Assembly: GCA_013695115.1 (NCBI GenBank)
Contig: JACDBD010000417.1
Coordinates: 1-27,691 of the forward strand
Source of the DNA: Actinomycetota bacterium
Lineage (GTDB): Bacteria; Actinomycetota; Acidimicrobiia; IMCC26256; JACDBD01
Length of the DNA stretch: 27,691 nt
Reading direction: 5' to 3'
The notes under the pieces were generated by a model. It did not search any database and was not told where the DNA came from. It saw only the letters and a list, made by a program, of their open reading frames with translations. Position numbers and translations under genes: made by a program. The stretch's first letter is position 1, and each line of letters begins with the position of its first letter. Of the stretch, positions 1-9,774 are shown piece by piece.

Positions 1-26
1 CGCCGCGCCGGGCTGATGCGGGGACC

Positions 27-1190
27 GTGGCGGCTGTCGGGCCGGATCGGCCGGAGGGCACGCGCGTAGCCGTGCCCGCGGTCCGCAACGCCGAGTTGAT
101 GACGGTCGCGCCCGGCGAGGTCGTCGTGACGTTCGCGACCGACGACTCCGAGGGCGTCGTCACCCGCGTCGGCGAGGCCGAGGTCACGACCACCGGTCCG
201 CACCACGTCGCCCGGGTGACCGACCTCGAGCCGGCAACGAGCTACCGGGTCGAGGTGGAAGGCGTCGAGCCCGACGAGTACCTGCCCGCCGAGGTGCGCA
301 CGCTCGAGCGACCCGCCGGCCGGCTGCTGGCGACGATCGCCACCGCCAACGACGTCCACTTCGGCGAGCTCGAGTGCGGCCGGCTCGGCAACGCGCTCGA
401 GGAGGAGTTGGGACCGGTGTTCTCGAGCGAGCCGGGGGAGCCGCCCTACCCCGAGACGATGAACCGGGCCGTGATCGCGGAGATGGCCGCGCTCGACCCC
501 GACGTCGTCGTCGTCAAGGGCGACCTCACCGACCGGGGCACACCCGATCAGTACCAGGCGTTCCTCGACGCTTACGGGACTCTCGGTGAGCGCATGTACC
601 ACGTGCGCGGCAACCACGATGCCATGACCGATCCGACGATCGCGGCCGACGACGCCCCGTTCACGATCGAGTTGGACGGCGTGACGCTGGCGGTGCTCGA
701 CACCGTGATCCCGGGCCTCGAGCGGGGCCAGGTGACCCACCACCAGCTCGACTGGCTCGATGAGGTGACGAACGAGGCGACCGGACCGGTGCTGGTGTTC
801 GGCCATCACCACCTGTGGAACCTCGACGCCGACTACCGCTCCGACTCCTATTTCGGGATCAATCCCGACGACAGCGACGCCCTTGCCGCCGTCGTGGCCC
901 GTCGGGAGAACATCGCCGGCTACTTCGCCGGGCACACCCATCGCAACCGGGTCCGCCGGTTCGCGCAGGCGCGCAACACCCCGTTCTGTGAGATCGCCTG
1001 CACGAAGGACTACCCGGGGGCGTGGGGTGAGTACCGGGTATACGAGGGCGGCTACACGCAGGTCGTCCGGCGCACCGCCGCGCCCGACGCGCTGGCTTGG
1101 ACCGAGAAGACCCGCGACATGTTCGCCGGTCTGTACCGCGAGTACGCCCTCGGCCCGCTCGACCACCGCTGCTTCACCGAGCTCTTCTGA
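27..1190 (+). CDS. Calcineurin-like metallophosphoesterase with N-terminal beta-sandwich domain
   Basis: Predicted dinuclear-metal phosphoesterase; the substrate cannot be told from sequence. Residues about 20-95 look like the fibronectin-III/purple-acid-phosphatase type N-terminal domain (a beta-rich stretch ending in TSYRVEVEG). The catalytic domain then shows the family motifs in order: NDVHFGE (D109, H111), KGDLTDRG (D166), RGNHD (N196, H197, D198), FGHHH (H260-H261) and AGHTHRNR near residue 302. All metal ligands appear present, so it should be active. No convincing signal peptide is seen, so a cytoplasmic location is likely. The GTG at 27 is the first start in this window, but the frame stays open to base 3, so the true start could lie outside. 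An ABC-F gene follows 63 bases downstream on the same strand with no functional link evident. The fold call is sure; the exact role is unknown. Confidence 0.85.
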   Translation: MAAVGPDRPEGTRVAVPAVRNAELMTVAPGEVVVTFATDDSEGVVTRVGEAEVTTTGPHHVARVTDLEPATSYRVEVEGVEPDEYLPAEVRTLERPAGRLLATIATANDVHFGELECGRLGNALEEELGPVFSSEPGEPPYPETMNRAVIAEMAALDPDVVVVKGDLTDRGTPDQYQAFLDAYGTLGERMYHVRGNHDAMTDPTIAADDAPFTIELDGVTLAVLDTVIPGLERGQVTHHQLDWLDEVTNEATGPVLVFGHHHLWNLDADYRSDSYFGINPDDSDALAAVVARRENIAGYFAGHTHRNRVRRFAQARNTPFCEIACTKDYPGAWGEYRVYEGGYTQVVRRTAAPDALAWTEKTRDMFAGLYREYALGPLDHRCFTELF

Positions 1191-1253
1191 GCTCAGCCGT
1201 CGGGCGGTCGAAACCCGTGCCGCCGACCCGGAGGTTCCACGCGACACTGTTTC

Positions 1254-2861
<1,608 letters not shown>

Positions 2862-2878
2862 CCGGTCGGATCGGCCCG

Positions 2879-2884
2879 TATCCT
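2879..2884 (+). promoter_or_regulatory. Candidate -10 (TATCCT) for leaderless CoA-transferase mRNA
   Basis: TATCCT ends 7 bases before ATG 2892, the spacing expected if transcription starts at or next to the start codon. No Shine-Dalgarno is visible and no good -35 is seen 17 bases upstream. The same arrangement recurs at several other genes in this window. Confidence 0.35.
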
Positions 2885-2891
2885 TCCGCCC

Positions 2892-4049
2892 ATGCAGGCG
2901 CTCGAAGGCCTCCGTGTCATCGACATGTCGACCGTGCTCGCCGCGCCCGGCGCGGCCCGGTACCTCGCCGACTTCGGCGCCGACGTGATCAAGGTCGAGG
3001 CTCCAGTGGGCGACGGCGTGCGCAACCTGGGCTGGCGCGACCCCCGTGACGGCGAGACCCTCATGGGAAAGGTTGTCAACCGCAACAAGCGCGCCATCGT
3101 GCTCGACCTGAAGACCGAGGCCGGCGTCGCCGCGATGCGCGGCCTCGTCGCCACCGCCGACGTCCTGATCGAGAACCACCGGCCGGGCACGCTCGAGCGG
3201 CTCGGCCTCGACCCCACCGACCTACTCGCCGACCATCCCGGCCTCGTCGTGCTCCGGCTCACCGGGTTCGGGCAGGACGGGCCCTACGCCCCCCGACCCG
3301 GCTTCGCCACCCTCGCCGAGGCCATGAGCGGCTTCGCCGCCATCAACGGAGAGCCCGACGGCGCGCCGCTCCTGCCACCGATCGCGCTCACCGACGAGAT
3401 CGCCGCGCTCGTCGGCGCGTTCGCGGTGCTCGTCGCCGTCCGGCATCGGGACCAGACCGGCGAGGGCCAGATCGTCGACGTGAGCCTGCTCGAGTCGATG
3501 CTCCAGTGCATGGGCGCGCTCCCGAGCGCATGGGCGAACCTGGGCGTCCTCCAGCCCCGCCTGCGTTCCGGCATCCCCTACACCGTCCCGCGCGGCACCT
3601 ACCGGTGCGCCGACGACCTGTGGGTCGCGGTGTCGACGTCGACCGAGTCGGTCGCCCAGCGGGTCCTGGCGCTCCTCGGCCTCGCCGGCGACCCCCGGTT
3701 CGCGACGTTCGCCGACCGCATCGAGCACCGAGCCGAGCTCGACGCCCTGGTCGAGGAGTGGATCGCCGCCCGGCCGTCGGCCGAGGTGCTCGCCGCGTTC
3801 GAGGCGGTCGAGGCCGCGATCGCGCCCGTGTACACGATGGCCGACCTCGCCGCCGACCCCCACGTGCAGGCTCGGGACGCTCTGGTCGAAGTGGATGGGG
3901 TGACGATGCAGGGGGTGGTGGCCAAGCTCTCCCGCACCCCCGGCCGGGTCGTCCACGCCGGCCGTCCGCTGGGCGCGGACACCGAGGAAGTGCTGGCTGA
4001 GCTGGAAAAACGTCCGCCACGCAGTACGCCCCGAGGAGGGTTGGAGTAG
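2892..4049 (+). CDS. Family III CoA-transferase (CaiB/BaiF type)
   Basis: Transfers CoA between acyl donors and acceptors (family III, as formyl-CoA or alpha-methylacyl-CoA enzymes); the substrate is unknown. The N-terminus LEGLRVIDMSTVLAAPGAAR followed by ADFGADVIKVE is the classic family signature. LIENHRPGTLERLG and LRLTGFGQDGPYA also match. Asp168 in ALTDEIAAL sits where the catalytic aspartate of formyl-CoA transferase (D169) is found. At 385 residues it has the usual single-domain length. It lies 30 bases after the ABC-F stop, and an acyl-CoA ligase follows after 183 bases on the same strand, so a role in acyl-CoA metabolism is plausible. The last about 15 residues are basic and Pro-rich, beyond the conserved fold. 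Alternatives such as alpha-methylacyl-CoA racemase belong to the same family and cannot be excluded. Confidence 0.9.
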   Translation: MQALEGLRVIDMSTVLAAPGAARYLADFGADVIKVEAPVGDGVRNLGWRDPRDGETLMGKVVNRNKRAIVLDLKTEAGVAAMRGLVATADVLIENHRPGTLERLGLDPTDLLADHPGLVVLRLTGFGQDGPYAPRPGFATLAEAMSGFAAINGEPDGAPLLPPIALTDEIAALVGAFAVLVAVRHRDQTGEGQIVDVSLLESMLQCMGALPSAWANLGVLQPRLRSGIPYTVPRGTYRCADDLWVAVSTSTESVAQRVLALLGLAGDPRFATFADRIEHRAELDALVEEWIAARPSAEVLAAFEAVEAAIAPVYTMADLAADPHVQARDALVEVDGVTMQGVVAKLSRTPGRVVHAGRPLGADTEEVLAELEKRPPRSTPRGGLE

Positions 4050-4120
4050 AGAACCGCTGACGCGGGCCCCAACGATCTCCTCGGGACGAACTAGCCCACA
4101 GTATCCATCACTCTGCACAG

Positions 4121-4146
4121 GTTTTCCAGAGGCCCCTGTGGAAAAC
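4121..4146. repeat. 26-base palindrome upstream of acyl-CoA ligase
   Basis: Arms GTTTTCCAGAGG and CCTGTGGAAAAC are complementary at 11 of 12 positions around a 2-base centre. An overlapping CACAGG/CCTGTG pair (4116-4121, 4135-4140) lies across it. It sits in the 183-base gap before the ligase gene, 87 bases from its start. It could be an operator for a dimeric regulator or a hairpin ending the CoA-transferase transcript, although no T-run follows. Confidence 0.5.
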
Positions 4147-4232
4147 GCAGGTCGCGGAACCGGGGCCGTGCATGGCCAACCGCCCTGCGGTACAAGATGG
4201 GCTGGGTAGTCATCCACAGAGGGGGACCGGCG

Positions 4233-5972
4233 ATGGCGGTGACGAGCGACGAGCTGGCGAAGGTCGTCGAGGGCCAGACCGTGACGTCGCGGTTCCTGGC
4301 CACGGTGCGGGCCCGCCCCGACGGGGTCGCGCTGCGCTGGAAGGACGGCGACGGCTGGGGCGAGTGGACGTATGCCGACTACGCCGAGCGCGCCTGCCGC
4401 CTCGCCACCGCCCTCGAGGGGTTGGGCGTCGGGCACGGCGACCGGGTCGTGATCATGATGCGCAACCGGCCCGAGTTCAACGTCGCCGACATGGCGGTGC
4501 TGCTGCGCGGCGCGACGCCGATCTCGATCTACAACTCGTCCGCGCCCGAGCAGGTGCAATACCTGGCCGGGCACTGCAAGGCCAAGGTCGCGCTGCTCGA
4601 GAACGTCGGGTTCCTCGAGCGGGTGCTCAAGGTCCGCTCCGAGCTGCCCGAGCTCTCCGAGATCGCGCTGATGGAGGACCCGGACGGCCTCGCTCCCGAC
4701 GAGGTCCACTCCTGGGACACGCTCCTCGCCGCCGACGCGGTCGACTTCGACCAGGCCGCGGCGATCGTCGCGCCCGACGACCTCGCCACGGTCATCTACA
4801 CGTCGGGCACGACCGGCCCGCCCAAGGGGGTGATGCTCGACCACGCCAACATCGTGTGGACGGTGGAGAGCCTGCGCCGAACGCTCGCGCACGTCGCCAC
4901 CGAGGGCCGCCGGATGGTCTCGTACCTGCCGATGGCGCATATCGCCGAGCGGATGACGTCGCACTACCAGGGCGTCGCCCTCGGCTACGAGGTCACGTGT
5001 TGTCCCGAGGCGAGCCAGATCTCTGCCTACCTGCCGCAGGTGAAGCCGGAGATCTTCTTCGCGGTGCCGCGGGTGTGGGAGAAGGTGTACGGCGGCGTCC
5101 AGGCGGTGATGTCGGGCGATCCGAAGCAGAAGGCCGTCTTCGACGCCGCGCTCGAGTCCGGCGACGACCGGTTGCTGCGCCCAGTGCGGGAGCTGCTCGG
5201 CCTCGACCAGTGCATCTCGGCGATCACCGGCGCCGCTCCCATCCCCATGGAGGTGTTCAACTTCTTCCGGAAGCTCGGCGTGCCCCTAGCGGAGATCTAC
5301 GGCATGTCGGAGTCGTCGGGCCCGATGACCTTCGACGCCATCGAGGTGCGCCCGGGCACGGTCGGTCGGGCGATACCGGGCTGCGAGGTGGAGCTGGCCG
5401 AGGACGGCGAGGTGATCTGCCGGGGCGGCAACGTCTTCCGGGGCTACCTCGACGACCCGGCCAAGACCGCCGACGCGCTCGACTCGGAGGGCTGGCTGCA
5501 CTCCGGTGACATCGGGATGTTCGACGACGACGGGTACCTCAAGATCGTCGACCGCAAGAAGGAGCTGATCATCACCGCGGGAGGGAAGAACATCTCGCCC
5601 GCCAACCTCGAGGCCGCGCTGAAGTCGTTCCCGCTCGTCGGTCAGGCGTGCGTCATCGGCGACCAGCGCCCGTTCATCTCCGCCCTGCTCGTGCTCGATC
5701 CCGAGGTCGCGCCGGCGTGGGCGAAGCAGCAGGGCATCGGCGCCGCGTCACTGGCGGAGCTGGCCGAGCTCGCCGAGGTCGTGGCCGAGATCGAGCGCTG
5801 CGTCGAGGAGGCCAACAAGCACTTCTCGCAGGTGGAGAAGGTCAAGAGGTTCAAGCTCCTCGGCGAGGAGTGGCTGCCCGACTCGGAGGAGATGACTCCG
5901 ACGATGAAGCTCAAGCGCCGCGGCGTCCACGTCAAGTACGAAGTGGAGATCGAAGCGCTCTACGCCCGTTAG
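4233..5972 (+). CDS. Long-chain fatty-acid--CoA ligase (AMP-forming, FadD15-like)
   Basis: Activates fatty acids to acyl-CoA through an acyl-adenylate. The 579-residue protein carries the ANL-superfamily motifs: P-loop VIYTSGTTGPPKG (about 187), IYGMSESSGP (about 354), the hinge region GWLHSGDIGMFDDDGYLKIV (about 420) and the C-terminal GGKNISPANLE with the adenylation lysine. The overall pattern (AHIAERM, long C-terminal domain ending MKLKRRGVHVKYEVEIEALY) resembles the FadD15/long-chain group. ATG 4233 is preferred over ATG 4197 because AGAGGGGG lies 7 bases upstream and homology begins there. The gap before it holds a 26-base palindrome that may control it. It converges on the mutase gene, separated by a 10-base inverted repeat. 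Chain-length preference cannot be judged. Confidence 0.92.
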   Translation: MAVTSDELAKVVEGQTVTSRFLATVRARPDGVALRWKDGDGWGEWTYADYAERACRLATALEGLGVGHGDRVVIMMRNRPEFNVADMAVLLRGATPISIYNSSAPEQVQYLAGHCKAKVALLENVGFLERVLKVRSELPELSEIALMEDPDGLAPDEVHSWDTLLAADAVDFDQAAAIVAPDDLATVIYTSGTTGPPKGVMLDHANIVWTVESLRRTLAHVATEGRRMVSYLPMAHIAERMTSHYQGVALGYEVTCCPEASQISAYLPQVKPEIFFAVPRVWEKVYGGVQAVMSGDPKQKAVFDAALESGDDRLLRPVRELLGLDQCISAITGAAPIPMEVFNFFRKLGVPLAEIYGMSESSGPMTFDAIEVRPGTVGRAIPGCEVELAEDGEVICRGGNVFRGYLDDPAKTADALDSEGWLHSGDIGMFDDDGYLKIVDRKKELIITAGGKNISPANLEAALKSFPLVGQACVIGDQRPFISALLVLDPEVAPAWAKQQGIGAASLAELAELAEVVAEIERCVEEANKHFSQVEKVKRFKLLGEEWLPDSEEMTPTMKLKRRGVHVKYEVEIEALYAR

Positions 5973-5973
5973 C

Positions 5974-6020
5974 TTCTCGAGGCTGTGAGGTGCGGATTCC
6001 GTTCCCTAAGGCCTCGAGAA
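5974..6020. terminator. Inverted repeat between convergent ligase and mutase genes
   Basis: TTCTCGAGGC (5974-5983) and GCCTCGAGAA (6011-6020) form a perfect 10-base inverted repeat with a 27-base spacer. The right arm lies within the last codons of the mutase. Position between two convergent stops suggests a bidirectional terminator, but the loop is long and there is no T-tract. Confidence 0.4.
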
Positions 6021-7994
6021 TGCTCGTTTGCGGCGGTGCTCGATGGCGAGATCGCCGATGTCGGCCATGATCTGCGACAGCTTGAAGTCCTTGGGCGTGT
6101 AGACGCGCGCGACGCCGGCGTCGGCGAGCTTAGGCTGGTCGGCGTCGGGGATGATCCCACCCACGACGACGGGCGCGTCGACGCCCATCTCCTGGAGCAG
6201 CCGCACGGTCTCGGGCACCAGCTCGAGGTGCGAGCCCGACAGGATCGAGAGCCCGACCACGTCGACGTCCTCGTCGCGCGCCGCCGCCGCGATCTGCTCG
6301 GGCGTCAGCCGGATGCCCTGGTAGACGACCTCCATCCCGGCGTCGCGCGCCGCCACCGCGATCTGCTCGGCGCCGTTGGAGTGGCCGTCGAGGCCGGGCT
6401 TGCCCACCAGGATCCGCACCGGGCCGCCTAGCTCCTTGGCCGCCGCCTGCACCCGTTCCCGCACCGCCAGCATCTCGTCGATCGGCGCGGTGGCCACGCC
6501 GCCGACACCGGTCGGGGCGCGGTACTCGCCGAACACCTCGCGCAGCGCCCCCGCCCACTCGCCCACCGTGCCCCCGGCCCTCACCAGCTCGATGGTGGCG
6601 GGCATGAGGTTCTCGTCGGCGGCTGCGACCCTCCGTACCTGGTCGAGGGCGGCCGACCACGCCTTCTCGTCGCGTTCAGCGCGCCACCGCTGCACCGACT
6701 CGATCTGCTCGGCCTCGGCGGCGGGGTCGAGCTCGAGAATGTGCGACGCGCCACCCTCCTCATAGCCCGAGACCAACGGCGACGGCGCGGTCTCGGTGAA
6801 GATGTTCACGCCCACCACCGGAATCTCGCCCGACTCGATCTTGCGCACCCGCTGGGCGTGGCTCTGGACCAGCCGCCCCTTCATGGCGTCGATCATCTCG
6901 AACGATCCGCCGCCGTCGAGCACCCACTGGAGCTCGGCGTCGGCCGCTTCTTCGAGCTCGGTCGTCTTGGCTTCGACGACCTTCGAGCCCTCGAACAGGT
7001 CGTCGTGCTCGAGCAGGTCGCTCTCGTACGCCAGCACCTGCTGCATCCGCAGCGACCACTGCTGGTCCCACGGGCGGGGAAGGCCGAGCGCCTCGTTCCA
7101 ACACGGCAGCTGGATCGACCGGGCGCGGGCGTCTTTCGACAGCGTGACCCCGAGCATTTCGAGCACGATGCGCTGCACGTTGTTCTCGGGCTGGGCCTCG
7201 GTGAGCCCGAGCGAGTTGACCTGCACCCCGTAGCGGAATCGGCGCAGCTTCTCGTCGTCGACGCCGTAGCGCTCCCGGCAGATCCGGTCCCAGATGCGGG
7301 TGAAGGCCCGCATCTTGCAGACCTCCTCGACGAAGCGGATCCCGACGTCGATGAAGAAGGAGATCCGCCCGACCACCGACGGCAGCTCGTCGTCGCTCAC
7401 GCCGGAGTCGCGCGCCGCGTCGAGCACTGCCACCGCGGTGGCGAGCCCGTAGGCGATCTCCTGCACCGGGGTCGCGCCCGCCTCCTGGAGGTGGTACGGG
7501 CACACGTTGATCGGGTTCCACGTCGGAATGTTGCGGACCGCGTGCACGATCACGTCGACGGTGAGCCGGCGCGACGCGTCCGGCGGGAAGATGTACGTGC
7601 CGCGCGACAGGTACTCCTTCACAATGTCGTTCTGAGTGGTGCCCGACAGCTTCACCGAGTCGACGCCCTGCTCTTCGCCCAGCACGACGTACATCGCCAA
7701 CAGCCACATGGCGGTGGCGTTGATCGTCATCGAGGTGTTCATCTCGTCGAGCGGGATGCCCTCGAACAGCTGGCGCATCTCGCCCAGGTGGGGCACGGGC
7801 ACGCCCACCTTGCCGACCTCGCCCCGGGCGAGCTCGTGGTCGGGGTCGTAGCCGGTCTGGGTAGGGAGGTCGAACGCCACCGACAGGCCGGTCTGGCCGC
7901 GGGCGAGGTTGGTGCGATACAGCTCGTTCGACGCCCGGGCCGACGAATGGCCCGAGTACGTGCGCATGAGCCAGGGGCGGTCCCGCTGGGTCAT
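6006..7994 (-). CDS. ecm: B12-dependent acyl-CoA mutase, ethylmalonyl-CoA mutase (MeaA/Ecm) type
   Basis: A single 662-residue chain with both the catalytic barrel and a C-terminal cobalamin-binding domain. The cobalamin motif DGHSNG (D536, axial H538, G541), SILSGSH and VVGGIIPDAD are intact. The N-terminus RDRPWLMRTYSGHSSA and the FDLPTQTGYDPDH motif match Ecm/MeaA enzymes; methylmalonyl-CoA mutase proper has YAGFSTA and FDLATHRGYDSDH. Ecm converts ethylmalonyl-CoA to methylsuccinyl-CoA in the ethylmalonyl-CoA pathway of acetyl-CoA assimilation. It begins 12 bases after the 3-hydroxybutyryl-CoA dehydrogenase stop, so the two are likely co-transcribed; that dehydrogenase supplies an earlier step of the same route. 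Crotonyl-CoA carboxylase/reductase is not in this window. The subfamily call rests on remembered motif patterns; isobutyryl-CoA or other mutases are the alternatives. Confidence 0.87.
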   Translation of the reverse strand: MTQRDRPWLMRTYSGHSSARASNELYRTNLARGQTGLSVAFDLPTQTGYDPDHELARGEVGKVGVPVPHLGEMRQLFEGIPLDEMNTSMTINATAMWLLAMYVVLGEEQGVDSVKLSGTTQNDIVKEYLSRGTYIFPPDASRRLTVDVIVHAVRNIPTWNPINVCPYHLQEAGATPVQEIAYGLATAVAVLDAARDSGVSDDELPSVVGRISFFIDVGIRFVEEVCKMRAFTRIWDRICRERYGVDDEKLRRFRYGVQVNSLGLTEAQPENNVQRIVLEMLGVTLSKDARARSIQLPCWNEALGLPRPWDQQWSLRMQQVLAYESDLLEHDDLFEGSKVVEAKTTELEEAADAELQWVLDGGGSFEMIDAMKGRLVQSHAQRVRKIESGEIPVVGVNIFTETAPSPLVSGYEEGGASHILELDPAAEAEQIESVQRWRAERDEKAWSAALDQVRRVAAADENLMPATIELVRAGGTVGEWAGALREVFGEYRAPTGVGGVATAPIDEMLAVRERVQAAAKELGGPVRILVGKPGLDGHSNGAEQIAVAARDAGMEVVYQGIRLTPEQIAAAARDEDVDVVGLSILSGSHLELVPETVRLLQEMGVDAPVVVGGIIPDADQPKLADAGVARVYTPKDFKLSQIMADIGDLAIEHRRKRAFSRP

Positions 7995-8006
7995 GTGCCC
8001 ATTGTC

Positions 8007-8864
8007 CTACTTCTTGACGTAGTCGTAGAACCCGGCGCCCGATTTCCGGCCGAGCTTCTCGTCCTTCACCAGGTCTCGCAGCATCGGCGCGGGCTCGTAG
8101 TTCGGGTCCTCGAACTCGGCGTGCAGCGCCTCGATGATCGCCAGGCTGGTGTCGAGGCCGACGAGGTCGAGGAGCTCGAGCGGCCCCATCGGGAAGTTGC
8201 AGCCGCCCTTCATCGCCGCGTCGATGTCGTCGCGGCTGGCGACACCGCCGGCGAGCAGCTTCACCGCGTTGTTCAGGTACGGGAACAGCAGCGCGTTCAC
8301 GACGAACCCGGCCTGGTCGCGCACGTCGACGACGGTCTTGCCGCACGACTCGGCGAAGGCGCGGGCGGCCGCGATCGTGTCGTCCGAGGTCTTTTCGGCG
8401 CGTACCAGCTCCACCAGCGGGAGCACGGTGGCGGGGTTGAAGAAGTGGACGCCGCAGACCTTCTCCGGCCGGCCGGTCGCCCCCGCGATGTCCTTGACCG
8501 ACAGCGTCGACGTGTTGGTGGCGAGGATGGCCCCGTCGCCGCAGATGCGGTCGAGCTCGCCGAAGAGCTCCTTCTTCGTGGGGAGGTCCTCGACGATCGA
8601 CTCGAGGACGAGGTCGCAGTCGGCCAGCTCGCCCAGATCGGTGACGGTCCGGACCCGGCCCTGCACCGCGGCCCGTTCGGCGTCGTCGAGCTTGCCCTTC
8701 TCCACCTGCTTGGCCAGCGACTTCCCGAGCCCGGCCACCATCGACTGCGCGCCCTCGTCGGACCGGCTCCTGAGGGTCACCTCGAAGCCGGCCTTGGACG
8801 CGACCTCGGCGACTCCCGAGCCCATGATCCCGGAGCCGACGATTCCGACGCGCTTGATCTCCAC
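8007..8864 (-). CDS. 3-hydroxybutyryl-CoA dehydrogenase (3-hydroxyacyl-CoA dehydrogenase family)
   Basis: NAD(P)-dependent interconversion of acetoacetyl-CoA and 3-hydroxybutyryl-CoA. The 285-residue protein has the Rossmann motif GIVGSGIMGSG (7-17), TNTSTLSV (117-123) and the catalytic segment HFFNPATVLPLVE (H140, E152) with N190 in NALLFPYLNNA. The C-terminal dimerisation domain contains MGPLELLDLVGLD and ends GAGFYDY. The GTG at 8864 is chosen because AGGGGGAA lies 5 bases upstream and the protein starts right at the Rossmann strand; the long upstream extension of the same frame has no homology look. It is followed 12 bases later by the Ecm-type mutase, fitting an acetyl-CoA assimilation operon. 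Strict substrate range could be wider 3-hydroxyacyl-CoA. Confidence 0.9.
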   Translation of the reverse strand: MEIKRVGIVGSGIMGSGVAEVASKAGFEVTLRSRSDEGAQSMVAGLGKSLAKQVEKGKLDDAERAAVQGRVRTVTDLGELADCDLVLESIVEDLPTKKELFGELDRICGDGAILATNTSTLSVKDIAGATGRPEKVCGVHFFNPATVLPLVELVRAEKTSDDTIAAARAFAESCGKTVVDVRDQAGFVVNALLFPYLNNAVKLLAGGVASRDDIDAAMKGGCNFPMGPLELLDLVGLDTSLAIIEALHAEFEDPNYEPAPMLRDLVKDEKLGRKSGAGFYDYVKK

Positions 8865-9053
8865 GGACGTTCCCCCTGTCAGGCGAGGCGCTGACGTTAC
8901 CGCCGGGTAGGCAAACGGCTCCAACTTCTCTGGTCGCGCGCGCTCGGCGCCCGGGCCATCCCCAGAAGGACTGGCCGGCCGCCGCCCTTCGGGTCGCTCG
9001 CCGCTCCCGCGCAATCCTGGCGACGAGCCGGTGGATGGCAGGCCTTCGTCCCG

Positions 9054-9059
9054 TAGGCT
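9054..9059 (+). promoter_or_regulatory. Candidate -10 (TAGGCT) for leaderless S51-like gene
   Basis: TAGGCT ends 9 bases before ATG 9069, consistent with transcription starting at the start codon. It lies in the 204-base gap between divergent genes (8865-9068). Apart from this and the Shine-Dalgarno of the dehydrogenase, I see no gene or strong repeat in that gap. Confidence 0.35.
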
Positions 9060-9068
9060 CCCGCGCCA

Positions 9069-9773
9069 ATGAGTGCGAAGCAGGCGACGGGGACGCTGGC
9101 GCTGGTCGGCGGGGGCGAGTGGACCGAGGCGTGCCGTGGCTTCGACGCCGCGCTGCTGGAGGCGGCCAAGACGGACGAGGTATTCGTGCTCCCCACGGCG
9201 GCGGCGTTCGAGCACCCCGACCGCGCGGTCGAGCGGGCCCGGGCCTACTTTGAGGGCATCGACGCCAGGGTCAAGCCGCTGAGCGTCCTGCACCGGGCCG
9301 AGGCCGAGGACGCCGAGGTCGTCGCCAAGCTCGCCAAGGCGCGCTTCGTGTACCTCTCGGACGGCTCGCCGCTCCACCTGCGGTCGGTGCTGAAGGACTC
9401 GCCCCTCTTCGAGGCGATGGTCGCGGCCTACCAGGACGGTGGGGTACTGGCGGCGTCCGGCGCGGGCGCGACCGTCGTGTGCGACCCGATGGTCGACCCC
9501 CGCGGTGGCGCGTACACGGTCGGGCTCGGTGTGGTCGCCGGTCTGGCGGTGTTCCCGTACCACGGCACCGCCGCCGACCACCTGCGCGAGCGGTCGATCG
9601 ACCTACTCCCGAATGGCGCGTCGCTGGTCGGTATCGACGAGGCCACCGCCCTGGTGCGCGACCCGGCGGGCGGGTGGCGGACGGAGGGTGCCGGGCAGGT
9701 ATCGGTCTACGAGGACGGCCAGGCCGCCGCAACGTTCTCGCCGGGCCAACCGGTGGACCGCCTGCGCGTCTGA
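9069..9773 (+). CDS. Peptidase S51/cyanophycinase-like protein, nucleophile serine missing
   Basis: A 234-residue class I glutamine-amidotransferase-like fold of the S51 type (dipeptidase E, cyanophycinase). Typical features are the N-terminal LALVGGGEWTEACRGFD, the strand VFVLPTAAAFEHPD, YLSDGSPLHLRSVL (equivalent to the family's GGDQ..L region) and the segment GVLAASGAGATVVCDPMVDP. In active members that last segment reads G-T/S-S-A-G-A, with serine as nucleophile; here it reads A-S-G-A-G-A, placing Gly131 at the nucleophile site with Ser130 next to it. It may be inactive, use the shifted serine, or have another role. Start ATG 9069 follows a TAGGCT -10 by 9 bases. Its stop lies one base from the convergent cyclophilin stop. 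Substrate is unknown. Confidence 0.75.
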   Translation: MSAKQATGTLALVGGGEWTEACRGFDAALLEAAKTDEVFVLPTAAAFEHPDRAVERARAYFEGIDARVKPLSVLHRAEAEDAEVVAKLAKARFVYLSDGSPLHLRSVLKDSPLFEAMVAAYQDGGVLAASGAGATVVCDPMVDPRGGAYTVGLGVVAGLAVFPYHGTAADHLRERSIDLLPNGASLVGIDEATALVRDPAGGWRTEGAGQVSVYEDGQAAATFSPGQPVDRLRV

Positions 9774-9774
9774 G

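Noticed and set aside
4092..4220. Origin of replication from DnaA-box-like words
   Set aside because: Only three imperfect words, no AT-rich unwinding region, and no dnaA, dnaN or gyrase genes nearby.
3222..4964. 580-codon open frame on the minus strand across the CoA-transferase and ligase genes
   Set aside because: It is antisense to two clear genes, its composition is Gly/Arg/His-biased, and it shows no motif.
6741..9069. Very long open frames antisense to the mutase and dehydrogenase genes (6741-8894 + and 6760-9069 -)
   Set aside because: They lie across recognisable genes, have Arg/His/Pro-rich low-information translations, and match the frame pattern expected in 70% GC DNA.
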